From: Paraspadella gotoi
Lineage: Eukaryota > Chaetognatha
DNA: 64,000 bases
Assembly (NCBI GenBank): GCA_051294375.1
Contig: CM119265.1
Span: 22,712,591-22,776,590 of the forward strand
Direction of reading: 5' to 3'
The translations under genes and the position numbers were made by a program. Numbering within the stretch: position 1 is the first letter of the stretch; every line of letters begins with the position of its first letter. The notes beneath the pieces were generated by a model. The model made no database searches, was not told the DNA's origin, and worked only from the letters and a program-made list of their open reading frames with translations. This document shows positions 33,932 through 45,203 of the stretch, piece by piece.

Positions 33932-36319
33932 ATGCCGTGCAACGGAGTTCGCCCGCCCGAGGCCGGCGGCGACGTGAGCCCCGACGTCGTCCGCCCGCGC
34001 GATGTCGGGCTGCACGCGATGGAGATTTATTTCCCGCCCTATTTCGTTGATCAGGCCGAGTTGGAGCAGTTTGACGGGGTGTCGACGGGGAAGTACACAA
34101 TTGGTGAGACTTGTGAATAGGGGAATAAGTGGGGACTTGGGAAGTGGGAATTGAAGAAAGACGGTTTTCAAAACAACTCCCGCATACTAAGGCCAAGCGT
34201 AAAGAATAAAACAAATAATTTTTTTGGCTTAAAAAAAAAAAAATTAAAAAGCTGTCTTAAATTTGCGTAAGGTTTATTATCTTGTTTATTCTACCCCCTT
34301 CCCATCTAAGGCTTGGGTCAAAAAGCCATGGGATTCACCGGCGACCATGAGGACGTGAACTCGATGAGTCTCACGGTCGTTCACAATCTCCTGGAGAAAC
34401 ATAGCGTGGAAGCGGCGGACATTGGGTGGATGGGAGTCGGGACGGAAACGATTTTAGGCGAGACAACGCGATTTTGTAAAGAATCTTTGAAATTTACTCA
34501 AGTTTTCGATTTTCTCTTTAGACAAGAGTAAATCGACAAAGTCCGTCTTGATGAGCGTCCTCGCCGAATCGGGCAACTCCGATGTCGAGGGAGTCGACTT
34601 CAAGAACGCCTGTTACGGCGGCACCGCCGCCCTCTTTTCCGCCATCGATTGGGTTGAGAGTTCGTCTTGGGACGGACGCTTCGCACTCGTCGTTGCCGCC
34701 GACAACGCCGTCTACGCCAAAGGCGCCGCTCGGCCGACGGGCGGCGCCGGCGCCATCGCCATGCTCGTCGGGCCGAACGCTCCGTTGGCCCTCGAACGTG
34801 GAACGCGCTCGTCCCACGTCGAACACGCCTTCGATTTCTTCAAACCCGATCTTCAGGTGGGGGTTGAGGGGGAATAGAGATTAGGGTGACGGAGGGAGCT
34901 GGCGCAGGATGCTGAAAAATTGTGGAATATTTTTCTGGGAAAGCTCGATAGTTGAATTAAGGATTAAGGGCGCTAATCAGATTGAAATTAGTCGATTTAC
35001 TTGACGCTCAGCCATAAAATTGATTGTTTGTTAATTCGGATAATTGAGAAGAATCGAAAAAAAAGAAGAAAGAAAAATAAAAAGTTAACCAGAAATGATT
35101 AACGATTTTCCCCTCGATTTCCCTTTCAGTCAGAGTATCCGAGCGTGGACGGAAAACTCAGCATACAGTGTTACTTTAACGCCTTGGACACTTGTTATCG
35201 AACCTTCAAACGGAAATTCCGCGCTCGGCAAAAATCCACTTCCAGCGATTGTTGCGAATTCAATCTCGACGCCGCCGACGCCTTCGTCTTTCACACCCCC
35301 TTCTGCAAAATCGTTCAAAAGTCACTGGGCCGATTGGCTCTCAACGATTTTCTGCAAGATTCGGTGATTGCGAGGCACGGTCGTTGAGAGACTCGGTTAT
35401 TAAATAAATATATCTTGCGTGTGAAAACAATGAAATTAAATTTTTCATCTCAGGAATCGTCCGTGAAATCTCGTTATGCCGACTTGGAGCCTTTCCGAGA
35501 TATCAAGTTGGAAGAGTCTTACTTGGACAAAAATCTCGAGAAGGCTTTGCTCAAATCTAGTCGCGAACTGTTCGAACAAAAGACGGAGCCCTCTTTGTTC
35601 TTGGCCAAGCTTGTCGGCAATATGTACACACCCAGGTGGGGCGGTCAACTACTCTTTTTACTTCGTTTTAAGTTTTTTGAATATTAAACAATATTTAAAA
35701 ATCCTACTACGTAGCGTTTACGGTGGACTCGTGTCTTATCTTCTCGACAAAACTCCCACAGAATTGACGAATTGTCGGGTCGTTATGTTCTCTTATGGAT
35801 CAGGTACTTTTTTATAGTTTTCTTGTTTGTTTATTCATCTAATTAATTCCGAGAAAAATTTTGAACTTTTTTCTTCGTTTTTGTTAAGGTCTCGCCTCTT
35901 CTATGTACTCTTTGAAAGTTACTGAAGACGGTTCCGTCGGTACGAATCATCACAAGTTATATTTTTCATTTGTTTACATTTTTGTTTTACATAAAATTTA
36001 ATTGATCCCGAAAGGTTCTCCCCTGGACAAACTGTTGCGAGGTATAAGGGACGTTCCCGAAAAGCTTGACGGACGATTAAAGGTATAGACCACTGGAAAT
36101 GTCATTGAAGGACTTTATTTCTATTCAACTCTTTTCTTTCATTAGATATCACCTTCACGATTCACTGAAATTCTCCAACGACGAGAAGACAATTATCACA
36201 CGGCGCCCTTCACCCCCGAGTCGGCGCCGACGGACTTGGCGCCCGGCGCCTATTATCTCGAGGGGATCGATGCCATGAGGCGTCGACGCTACGCGAGACG
36301 CGCGCCGCTCGTCACATGA
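33932..36319 (+). CDS. HMGCS1: Hydroxymethylglutaryl-CoA synthase
   Basis: Condenses acetyl-CoA with acetoacetyl-CoA to HMG-CoA, the entry to mevalonate and isoprenoids (the cytosolic form is likely, as no targeting peptide is seen). Exons: 33932-34103, 34311-34457, 34522-34856, 35130-35363, 35454-35635, 35715-35803, 35889-35939, 36015-36082, 36146-36319 (483 residues). Key sites are the catalytic Glu region (ALEIYFP-like [25 protein letters not shown]), nucleophile Cys in [10 protein letters not shown] near residue 137, [24 protein letters not shown], the acid-base His in [16 protein letters not shown], and [16 protein letters not shown]. The end is [19 protein letters not shown]. The intron 34458-34521 begins with GC; only this choice keeps the conserved ETILDKSKS. 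Confidence 0.94.
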
Positions 36320-37194
36320 ATCTATAGGAGGATGGTATATCTGTATGAGAATGGTTACCCTGATTATTCATAACATCGGTTAATATAGGTTCAGTGGAGA
36401 ATTAACTTGACTTACTTAGTGGTTTGAAGGCTACTTGACAAGCTTCTTGGTTGGTTTCTTGGTAAGACTAATGAGCTAGAGAGTACGGTTTGCAATGTAT
36501 TCAAGTATAGACCTGTGAAAGGATAGCAATTACATGTTATTATCTTAATGACTGCTAAACCTAAGTGTTGAGCTAGCAAGGATCCTTGTAATCCTAGCTT
36601 TGTAAAGGATAATTCTTTAAGAATATATCTTTCTTACTGAACATAAAAAAATCAGCTGGAATTACAAGAATAATTAAAGTTGTAAACTAGCAATTATGAT
36701 AATTAAATCATTATTTATTTAGCTATTAATTGAACCACAAACAAACATGATGATTTATCAATGTAAAAATATTAATATGGCAATAGAACAAAAATTTATC
36801 AAAACTTAATGAATGCATATGTGATTTAGGAACTCAATCCCATTTGAAATAATCCACAAATTAATCTGCTACAAATCCATTTTCTGTTCTTTGGTTATAG
36901 TTGTTCTTGCTTGGGGTCGGCGCTCCCTATGTTGGATTTCGATCGTCAGATCTAAAAGACTCCATTGCGGAGGTTATTATCTGTGGTGGTGGTTTTGGCA
37001 CGACTTACTGAGACTGGTGTTTTTTATTTTCGAATTCGTTGACTTTTATTGTTGTCTTTTTTTTTTAATTTATAGATGAAACGAATAAAAATGTTACGAA
37101 TATCTAGCTAAACAGAAAATTGATCAAAGGGATAAGATGGAACAAAAACTGGTATCCTGATTTCCTTTAAATCGACCATTTGTCTCCTGTCGTC
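36320..37194. other. Spacer, HMGCS to DEF8
   Basis: 875 bp, AT-rich, no supported gene. A strong pyrimidine tract and acceptor (AATTTATAG) ends at 37075, 119 nt before the DEF8 ATG, so a 5'-UTR intron or trans-splice site is likely here. Confidence 0.55.
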
Positions 37195-39400
37195 ATGTCA
37201 TTCTTCCGTGATTTTTCGTCGATGACGCCGTCGCGGTCCGCTCCCTCGAAAATCGATGTCGCCCCGCTCTCCGTCGACTCGGCCGTGGACGTGACCACGC
37301 CCAAAAAGGCCTCCTGGCCAGAGAGAAGCCTCTACGCGGGCCAGGACGGCGAGTCTCCGCCATTCTCCTCGCCCGACACTTCCACTCCGCCCATGAGGGA
37401 GGGCGGATCCTTGGAGACTGGCGCGGGTGGTTCGTCGGATGAGAGTCGGTCGAGTCCTTTTCAACGAGAGTCGAGGAACGTCTCGTTCGATGGAATACCC
37501 GACATACCCTCCGCGGTTTTGGAAGGTATTAAATTACATCCTTAAATGGACCCTTGATCTGGTGTTAATTAAATTTGTATTTTTTCTTCTCAGATGACGA
37601 GGATTCGCTCTTCGCTTCCGATAATTATTATTCGAAACCCGAGTATTTCTGCGACGGATCCGCTGAAGAGCTGGAGACTCTTATCGACGATTACAAAGGA
37701 AAGATCCAAGCCATCGTCTCCATCAGCACGAGTGACTCTAGCTCCTCCAGCCGTCGACGCCACTCGGACGCCAGCGTCGCCGCGGCCAAAGCTCTCTGGT
37801 CCGAAAAGAAGCAGGACTTGGTGTCCAAACTCGTTCAGCTTCGAATTCGACAGCAAGATTTGAAGGAGAACCCCAATCTGGAGGATCTGGAGCATCGAAA
37901 AATTTTGGGCCATAAGTTTCGCAGGTTCAAAATCTGGGGTTGTGAATGTGACTTTTTTATATTGATGATGCTTTCGACTTTTTCAGACGAGATCCGTCAA
38001 CTGCGACCCTGGCTAGTTTGATAGAGAAAGGGGAGGAGCCCATTGCCAAGCTGTACTGCGAACAATGTTTGGCGATCATCTGGCGTCTCCTACAGTCGTG
38101 GCAGAGGTTAATTGGCGATTGAGAAGGATCGAGCGAGATTGCTTTGTCTAAATAAACATTAAACTAAACATTAAAAAACAGGTGCGTGTGTTGTGGCTAC
38201 GCGTGCCACACTTCTTGCTTGAATCGCGTAGTTCGCACGTGCGTGGCTTCGCGGCTTCGGCCGGCCACTGACACCGCCGCCATCACAACCTCGTCGTCGT
38301 TGTTCGCTCAACTCGCCTCCATTGTCCTCACCGATATCGCCCCCGAAAAGGGATTGGCAAACCAAAACTACAAGTTAGCGTGATCTATTGATCAATGACT
38401 TCCTGAAAACGCACTAGCGAATCCACTTTTTTCTCGTTAAAATTCAGAAATATATTTTTTCTACTTTTTTTAGGTGCCATGAATGCAAACACCCGATAAA
38501 TTTTGGCTCGTCTGCTTCTGAAGAGCCGCGACTCTGCGACTATTCCGGCCTTTACTTTTGCTATCGATGTCACTGGAACGACGAAATGGTCACACCGGCC
38601 AGAATCCTTCATAACTGGTGGGTTTGGCGGAATAAGTAAATGTTTTTATGGTTTAAATATTTTAGTTTAGTAATTATTAATTTCGTTGTGTTAGGGATTT
38701 CGAACCTCGCCTCGTTTCGCGATCGTCTCGACAGTTCATCCGCCTGGTTTTCGATCGTCCTTTCATAAGGGTCAACGACATTAATCCAATGCTGTTCAGG
38801 TAAGCAGAACTTGAATTAAACATATTACCTTTTATCTATGCAAACTAAGTAACTATTCTCTCCCTCGCATCAGCTTCGTGACAGAGTTAGATCGCGTAAA
38901 GACGATGCGCGAAGAAATCCTGATCATGAAGCGCTACTTCACCACCTGCAAAAAGGCGCTGGAGTCGAAGCTTCTCCTTCGCCTTCGTCACCGCCAACAC
39001 TTCGTCGAGAACTCGGACATGTTCTCCCTTCAGGACCTCGTCGACGTCCACGAAAAGGGGTTGGAGGAGGAGATCGCGGAGATTCACGCCGCCTACACCC
39101 GCCATATCTGCAAAGAGTGCGAGCTCTGCAGAGCCAAGGGTAAAACCTGTTTCCTTTGCCGTTGAAAAGAAACTGGGAAAATGATTTTTTTTAAATTTTG
39201 CCACAGGATTCCTCTGCGAACACTGCCAGAGCGAAGAAGTGATTTTTCCTTTCGGGGTCGACGTGACCGTGTGCCCGCGATGCGCCAACGTCTTTCATCG
39301 CCTCTGTTTCCGGCGAAACGAGGGGGAGTGTCGTCGATGCGACCGAATTGAGGAGAGAAAGAGGAGGCGGTCCACGACCGACCCCGTCGTGGTCGAGTGA
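37195..39400 (+). CDS. DEF8: DEF8 (Rubicon-homology zinc protein)
   Basis: DEF8 and its relatives (PLEKHM1, Rubicon) act in late endosome and lysosome positioning; DEF8 supports PLEKHM1 in osteoclasts. Exons: 37195-37525, 37594-37924, 37987-38106, 38182-38373, 38474-38617, 38695-38799, 38874-39139, 39207-39400 (560 residues). The N-terminal ~110 residues are Ser/Pro-rich and unconserved. Then come the DEF8 N-terminal helices (LETLIDDYKGKIQ), a C1-like zinc site (CVCCGYACHTSCLNRVVRTC), and the Cys/His-rich Rubicon homology region: CHECKHPINFG, CDYSGLYFCYRCHWND, ILHNWDFEPRLVSR, CELCRAKGFLCEHCQ, CPRCANVFHRLCF. The order matches DEF8. The short basic tail is not conserved. Confidence 0.9.
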
Positions 39401-39946
39401 ACCCGAGGGAGAAAAAAATGGTTTCGCTCACTTGAATAAATTAGTATTTTGCGAAGCGTGGAACAACAATAACGACAACATTCTTGCGTCCACAGAAGCT
39501 AGTAATTTACGTTCGTTTGGGTTATTGCTTGCACCTGTACAGATTCCAAAAAATTTTTCTTGGCAGACGTAGGTACTAATATGTGAGTATTATTTTTTAC
39601 AGTCCTCGCTTTGTCAGTTATTTCTCTTTTTTTTTCGATAAGTGTGAATCTGTACATGTTGATGCGACATTTGTATTTACCGATAATGAGGGGCGTTAGA
39701 CGCATGACCAATGTTATTTATATCCAAATTCTAACTTTTACGTGCCTTTTTATGCTTGATTTACATCGCCTTTTATATCTCACTGAATTGATTTTATTAT
39801 TGTATGTATAATCGCAATTGTCATTGCTTCATATTTTATTTATGAGATGAAAATAAAAACGTTTAAAAATTGTTCGAAACGAAAAGCGGAATTTTTTTAC
39901 ATGACAGTCTGATCGGAACAGAGGAGAAAATGAGAGGTTTTTCGTT
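39401..39946. other. Spacer, DEF8 to ABCB
   Basis: 546 bp, AT-rich. AATAAA at 39435-39440 lies 35 nt after the DEF8 stop. An acceptor-like TTTACATGACAG ends at 39907, 39 nt before the ABCB ATG. No other gene was seen. Confidence 0.6.
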
Positions 39947-42900
39947 ATGAATAAAAAAATGAACAGTCCGTCAATTCCAGAAAAAGAATTTTCGTCGGTG
40001 GAAAGCGGGAAATGTTCGGAGGAGGGAAGCCGGTCCGAGTCTCCACTCGTTTCTCGATCGACGGGGGAAAAAACTCGGCGGAAGAATTACGGCGCTTTAG
40101 ATAATTGGATCAAAAAGCAATCTGGCCAACATCCTTTCCTTAACTTCTTTATTCGATCGCTGGATTTTTTGACGGGCAAAACGTTCAAAAATATGACGGA
40201 ACAAAACTCGATGTCGGTCGATTCTTCCCGACCCCGAAAATTTAACGGGGAGTCCCTCTCCGTGGAGAGATTGACCGAAAAAGATCCGGGATCTCCGAGG
40301 AGAGTGACTTGGACGAAACTCTTTCTCAGCGCCGATCGCTGGGACTTTTTCTTCGTGGCCCTCGGTACTCTGGGCGCAATCATTAATGGAGGCTCGTTCC
40401 CTTTATTTCTCTACGTGTTCGGATCGATGAACGGCGTTTTGTCGACGAACAACAACAACAGTGGAATCTCTGATTCGAGCGAGCGACCGATTTTGGCCGC
40501 CATGTCGTTTCAGGCTAAATTGACGAGCGCCATCGGGGTGGTCGTCGCCGTCTCTTCCGCCTCGCAAATCGCATTCTGGAGGGCGTCGGCCGAACGTCAA
40601 ACTCGTCGTCTTCGCGTTACCGCTTTTCGCTCCCTGCTTCACCGTCGAATGGCCTATTTCGACGCTCACGGCGCCGGGCAACTCTGCCACGCCCTTGCGT
40701 CGGGAGCACGGGCCGTCAGAGACGCGCTCGGCGACAAGCCCGCAATCGTCGTCATGTCCGTTGCCACTGCCATCGGCGGTTTTGCCTTGGCTTTCATCGA
40801 GAGCTGGAAATTGACACTAACGATGCTGGCGTTCTCACCGCTCATGGTTTTTTCCTCTTGGGCCGTCTCCCGCTTTTCTGCGGGGCTGCAGAGCGCGGAG
40901 GAGGTGGCCTTGGGAGCTGCAGCCGCCGTCGCCGAAGAGGCTCTTTCTGGTGTTCGCACCGTCCGCGCCCACAACGCCGCCGAGCTGGAAGAGTCGAAAT
41001 ACTCGGCCATATTAATGTCGACGGAACGACTCGGCGTCAGTCGTGCTTTTCTCTCCGGCATCGGTCTCGGCGCCGACAATCTGGCGCTCTACGTCGGCTA
41101 TGCCCTCGGCTTCTGGTACGGCACTAAATTGGCTGTCGAAGAGCGCGGTTTCGGCGACGAACGCTTTCTCCGAGTCTTTTTCGGCGTCATGAGCGGCGCC
41201 GTTTCCGTGGGGCAGGCGTTGCCGCGTCTGGCGGAGATCGATTCTTGCAGAGTCGCGGCTTTTCGTCTTTTTGAGATGATCGAGGAAGATGAGCAGCAGA
41301 TGGAAAAAAGTCAATCGTCGCTTCTATCATCGGAAGAAATAGAAGAAAACGGAGAGTATTTAGTTGAATTTCGCGGAGTCTCCTTCGCTTATCCGCAGAA
41401 CCCGGAACTCCTTGTCCTAGATGACTTTCACCTTCGACTCAAACTTGGTCAGACTTTGGCTTTGGTCGGCTGCTCCGGCTGTGGGAAAACGACGGCGCTG
41501 GAGCTCCTGCTCCGCTTCTACGATCCCTGCCGGGGCAGTCTGCTCTTCGAGGGACGCGACGTGAGGAGTTTCGATCTAAAAAACCTTCGGCGTCGAATGG
41601 GCTTCGTCTCGCAACACCCCGCCCTCTTTTCTTTTTCCGTTCTGGAAAACGTGAAGATTGGGGATCCGTCAGCCAGCAACGCGGCAGCGGTGCTCGCTTG
41701 CCGCCTTGCCAACGCCGACGGATTTGTGGCCCGCCTGCCCGACGAGTACGATACGCCGGTGGGAGATAGAGGGGGCGCTCTTTTAAGCGGCGGGCAAAAA
41801 CAGAGACTGGCCATCGCGAGAGCGCTGCTGCGCCAGCCGACGTTGATGTTGCTCGACGAAGCCACCAGCGCGTTGGACAGTCTCAGCGAAGGTGCTGTCA
41901 GAACGACCTTGGATGGTTATGCTAAGGGGAGCGACGACGATGACAAGAAATCCACCATAGTGGTCGCCCACTCCCTCGCCACCGTCGCTCATGCCGACGC
42001 CATCGCTTGGATGGAGGACGGAAAGATCGTCGAGACGGGCACGTACGACTCTTTGATGTCCGACGAGAAATCCCGTTTTCGCCGCATGATGGCGCTGCAA
42101 AAAAGGAGTTCAGCGTTGCCAGAGGTCGCGGATCCAGACGCCCCGACGGACGCCGGCGATTCGAAGTCGCGCGCGTCTTTATCTCGACGATCGAGTCGGT
42201 TGCGCCGCTCGACGCGTCTCGACTCTCGCTTCGCCTCGTTCAAACTCTCTTCCCCGCGGATCCGTCGACGGACGACGGCAACGAGTTTTCCTTCTGCGTC
42301 GTCTTCCGTGGACTCGATTGAAGACGAAGAGGATCTCTCCTCGATTTCGCGTCTCCCCGACGTCGGCGTTCTCGACCTGTTAAGACTCAACGCTCCAGAG
42401 GCGCCTTATTTGGCGCTCGGGTGTCTGGCCAGCGTATTAATCGGCGCCGTGCAACCCTGCTACGCCGTTCTATTTGCGCGAAACATGAACTTGTTGGCCA
42501 ACCCGCCCGAACATGCCCTGCGCGAGGCGACCGTCTTCGCCCTCGTTTTTTGCGCCGTTGGTTTCGCCGACTTCGTTTTCCATGCTCTTCAAGGGTTCGC
42601 GTTTGGCGTCAGCGGCCAGGCGCTGGTTAACCGCGTTCGACGTCGCTTTTTTCTGTCGGCGCTTCGTCGGAACGCTGCGTGGTTCGATCGGACAGAGAAC
42701 AGCGTCGCGCGGTTGACCTCTCGTTTGACGAGCGACTGCGCCCTCATTCAAGGCCTGACCGGCGTTCGACTGGGCCGTTTCGTTGAGGTGACGGCCAATG
42801 CGGGGCTGGCTCTTTTTCTCGCCCTATATTTTGGCTGGAGGCTGGCCTTATTTCTTTTCGTCACTTTTCCCCTTTTGGCACTTGGCGGATATTTAGAGTT

Positions 42901-44140
42901 CCGTTCTCCTTACGAAGCGGAAGACGACGACGATGTCAGCGAGGAGGAGCGGAAGGTCTCCTCGGTGGTGTCCGAGTCGATCGCCAATATTCGAACGGTC
43001 GTCGCTTTCGGTCAGGAAGACTCCTGCGCAGACGATTTCGAAACGTCCTTGGCCGCAGCGTCGACGAGAGAATCCAAGCGTCGGTTCCTCCACTCTCTCT
43101 GCTTCGCCTACTCGCAGTCGGCCTACCTCTTCGTGGAGGCGGCGGGTTTCGTCTTCGCCGCTTGGCTCCTCGAGTCAGGATTCACCGATTACCTCGGCGT
43201 CGTTACCGTCTTCGCCGTCGTCGTCTTCAGCTCCCAATCTTTGTCCGACGCGTTGACGACGGTGCCCGATTACGCCGAAGCCAAGTCGGCCGCCGTTCGA
43301 GTCCTCTCCTTCTTGGACGAACCCGGCGTAGAAGATTCTTCGCAACGACCGGAAGCGGATTTCGCTCCTCCCCGCCCACCCGAGGATAAGATCCTCGCCC
43401 CCGCCGAAGCCTTTTCCTTTCGCTCCGTCCACTTTCGATATCCGAGTCGCGAAAGAGTCGTCGTCCTTCGCGACTTCGACCTCGATCTTCCCGTCGGCGA
43501 GACTCTCGCCCTCGTCGGCGCCTCGGGATCCGGGAAAAGCACGGTAGCTCACCTGCTCGAGCGTTTCTACGACATTGACGATGGGGTCGTCAGATTTCTT
43601 GAAGAGGACGTCGCCGAACTCCCTCTCGGATCCCTCCGCCGCGACATTGCCTACGCGTCGCAAGAGGCCGATCTTTTCGCCGGTAGCTTTCGCGACAATA
43701 TCGTTTATGGGATGGTGAAGGAGCATGACGAAGACAGATTGATCGAGTCGGCAAAAAGCGCTCTCATTCACGACTTTATCTGCGGTTTTCCCCAGGGATA
43801 CGACGCCTCTGTAGGTCCCAAGGGCGGCTCCCTCTCTGGCGGGCAGAGGCAACGTGTTGCCTTAGCTCGTGCTCTCTACCGACGAGCCAAACTGTTAATT
43901 CTGGACGAAGCGACGAGCGCTTTGGACGCGAACGCTGAGGCCCGCGTCCTCGAAAACGTGTTGATGACGGCGAAGCGTCGTCGGACGGCCGTGCTTCTCA
44001 TCGCCCACAAATTGACGACCGTCTCGAGGGCAGATCGCGTCGCTGTCCTTCACAGAGGCCGAATCGTGGAGGTCGGGGATCACGAGGCGCTAATGGCGAA
44101 GGATGGGATGTACTTCAATCTTTTCAAGTCGCAAACTTGA
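39947..44140 (+). CDS. ABCB1: Full-length ABCB (P-glycoprotein-type) transporter, intronless
   Basis: An ATP-driven exporter of the MDR/P-glycoprotein family at the plasma membrane; substrate unknown. One uninterrupted 1397-residue ORF with TMD-NBD-TMD-NBD order. A long charged N-terminus (~120 residues) precedes the first TMD. NBD1: Walker A GCSGCGKT near residue 508, signature LLSGGQKQR near 612, Walker B LMLLDEATSALD, H-loop VVAHSLAT. NBD2: Walker A GASGSGKST near 1191, signature SLSGGQRQR near 1295, Walker B LLILDEATSALD, H-loop IAHKLTT. A Ser/Arg-rich acidic linker separates the halves. Both ATP sites look complete. It has no intron although neighbours have up to 20, so a retrocopy or ancient intron loss is possible. 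The gene symbol is family level only. Confidence 0.9.
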   Translation: MNKKMNSPSIPEKEFSSVESGKCSEEGSRSESPLVSRSTGEKTRRKNYGALDNWIKKQSGQHPFLNFFIRSLDFLTGKTFKNMTEQNSMSVDSSRPRKFNGESLSVERLTEKDPGSPRRVTWTKLFLSADRWDFFFVALGTLGAIINGGSFPLFLYVFGSMNGVLSTNNNNSGISDSSERPILAAMSFQAKLTSAIGVVVAVSSASQIAFWRASAERQTRRLRVTAFRSLLHRRMAYFDAHGAGQLCHALASGARAVRDALGDKPAIVVMSVATAIGGFALAFIESWKLTLTMLAFSPLMVFSSWAVSRFSAGLQSAEEVALGAAAAVAEEALSGVRTVRAHNAAELEESKYSAILMSTERLGVSRAFLSGIGLGADNLALYVGYALGFWYGTKLAVEERGFGDERFLRVFFGVMSGAVSVGQALPRLAEIDSCRVAAFRLFEMIEEDEQQMEKSQSSLLSSEEIEENGEYLVEFRGVSFAYPQNPELLVLDDFHLRLKLGQTLALVGCSGCGKTTALELLLRFYDPCRGSLLFEGRDVRSFDLKNLRRRMGFVSQHPALFSFSVLENVKIGDPSASNAAAVLACRLANADGFVARLPDEYDTPVGDRGGALLSGGQKQRLAIARALLRQPTLMLLDEATSALDSLSEGAVRTTLDGYAKGSDDDDKKSTIVVAHSLATVAHADAIAWMEDGKIVETGTYDSLMSDEKSRFRRMMALQKRSSALPEVADPDAPTDAGDSKSRASLSRRSSRLRRSTRLDSRFASFKLSSPRIRRRTTATSFPSASSSVDSIEDEEDLSSISRLPDVGVLDLLRLNAPEAPYLALGCLASVLIGAVQPCYAVLFARNMNLLANPPEHALREATVFALVFCAVGFADFVFHALQGFAFGVSGQALVNRVRRRFFLSALRRNAAWFDRTENSVARLTSRLTSDCALIQGLTGVRLGRFVEVTANAGLALFLALYFGWRLALFLFVTFPLLALGGYLEFRSPYEAEDDDDVSEEERKVSSVVSESIANIRTVVAFGQEDSCADDFETSLAAASTRESKRRFLHSLCFAYSQSAYLFVEAAGFVFAAWLLESGFTDYLGVVTVFAVVVFSSQSLSDALTTVPDYAEAKSAAVRVLSFLDEPGVEDSSQRPEADFAPPRPPEDKILAPAEAFSFRSVHFRYPSRERVVVLRDFDLDLPVGETLALVGASGSGKSTVAHLLERFYDIDDGVVRFLEEDVAELPLGSLRRDIAYASQEADLFAGSFRDNIVYGMVKEHDEDRLIESAKSALIHDFICGFPQGYDASVGPKGGSLSGGQRQRVALARALYRRAKLLILDEATSALDANAEARVLENVLMTAKRRRTAVLLIAHKLTTVSRADRVAVLHRGRIVEVGDHEALMAKDGMYFNLFKSQT

Positions 44141-44606
44141 TTTGCAAAAAAAAACCAAAAACAAAAAAACACTGGTGGGAGTAATTACTAATTAGAAAAA
44201 TAAAACAAGGCTTTACACCTGATATTTGTCGACGTTTGATGTCTTTATCAATTGCCTTTGTCTTTTACTGTCTGAGAATCTTGATTTATATATCTGTGAT
44301 TTTTTTTACTATTTCTATCACGTTTTTATACCTCACGTATTGTTCTGGTTGATCCTTTATACACAGCGAAATTATTTTTTTCGGTATACTATAAAATTAT
44401 ATTATCTGTTTTGTTATCTCGTTACACTTTCCATCATTCCAAAGATCAAAGGTTTTTATACTCTAGATTTTTATATCTATTTTTAAGGTTTTGAACTTAA
44501 ACTAACGCTCACAATTTTCACGAATGATCATCGCTCGATAGGAAACAAAATACTACAAAAGTATTTCAAAAAAAACTTTTGTCTCTCAAGTTCACTTTGA
44601 AATAAA
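44141..44606. other. Spacer, ABCB to GMF
   Basis: 466 bp, AT-rich. AATAAA at 44199-44204 lies 59 nt after the ABCB stop. The acceptor TGTCTCTCAAG ends at 44590, 16 nt before the GMF ATG. No gene was seen. Confidence 0.6.
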
Positions 44607-45203
44607 ATGACGACAAATGTTAAAGTTTGCGACGTGGACGAGGAGTTGAAGAAGATTCTAAAAGAGTTTCGGTTTCGAAAGAGCAAGACGAACGCAGCCA
44701 TCATCCTCAAGCTGACGCGGGACGATCTCAAGGTCGTCATCGAGGAAACCATCGAGGATTGTTCCGTGGAGGAAATATGCGATGAACTCCCCGCTCATCA
44801 GCCCAGGTGTGATGAAAGGAGTTATAGTGTATCGTCAGAATTCTCGATGTTGGCTTCTTCTTTATCGCATTCGAAATCTTCATTTCAGGTTCGTTTTGCT
44901 CTCCTACGCCTACACTCACGGAGACGGAAGGGTCTCCTATCCCTTATGCTTCATATTCATCAGTCCTCAAGGCTGTAAACCCGAGTTACAGGTACTAAAT
45001 TTGTAATTGTACAAAATATTGAAACGCGCATGCGACTAAGCTCTTTAGTTGAAAATAGCGAATTCAATTCTTCCCAGATGATGTACGCGGGCACTAAGAA
45101 CAATTTGGCGAATGAAATCGAAGCGTCAAAAGTATTCGAGATTCGCAACACGGAAGAATTCACCGAGGAATGGCTCAAAGAAAAACTCATGTTCTTCCGG
45201 TGA
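44607..45203 (+). CDS. GMFB: Glia maturation factor (ADF-H domain, Arp2/3 debrancher)
   Basis: GMF is a cofilin-like protein that binds Arp2/3 and severs actin branches rather than binding actin. Exons: 44607-44806, 44889-44991, 45078-45203 (142 residues, exactly the family length). The single ADF-H domain shows [80 protein letters not shown] and ends [10 protein letters not shown], close to the human sequence. Both introns are GT-AG. Confidence 0.96.

Noticed and set aside
36891-37079. 62-residue ORF between HMGCS and DEF8
   Set aside because: No similarity, aromatic-rich by chance in T-rich DNA; it overlaps the pyrimidine tract of a probable splice acceptor.
43175-43852. 225-residue antisense ORF over ABCB NBD2
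   Set aside because: Shadow of the conserved NBD2.
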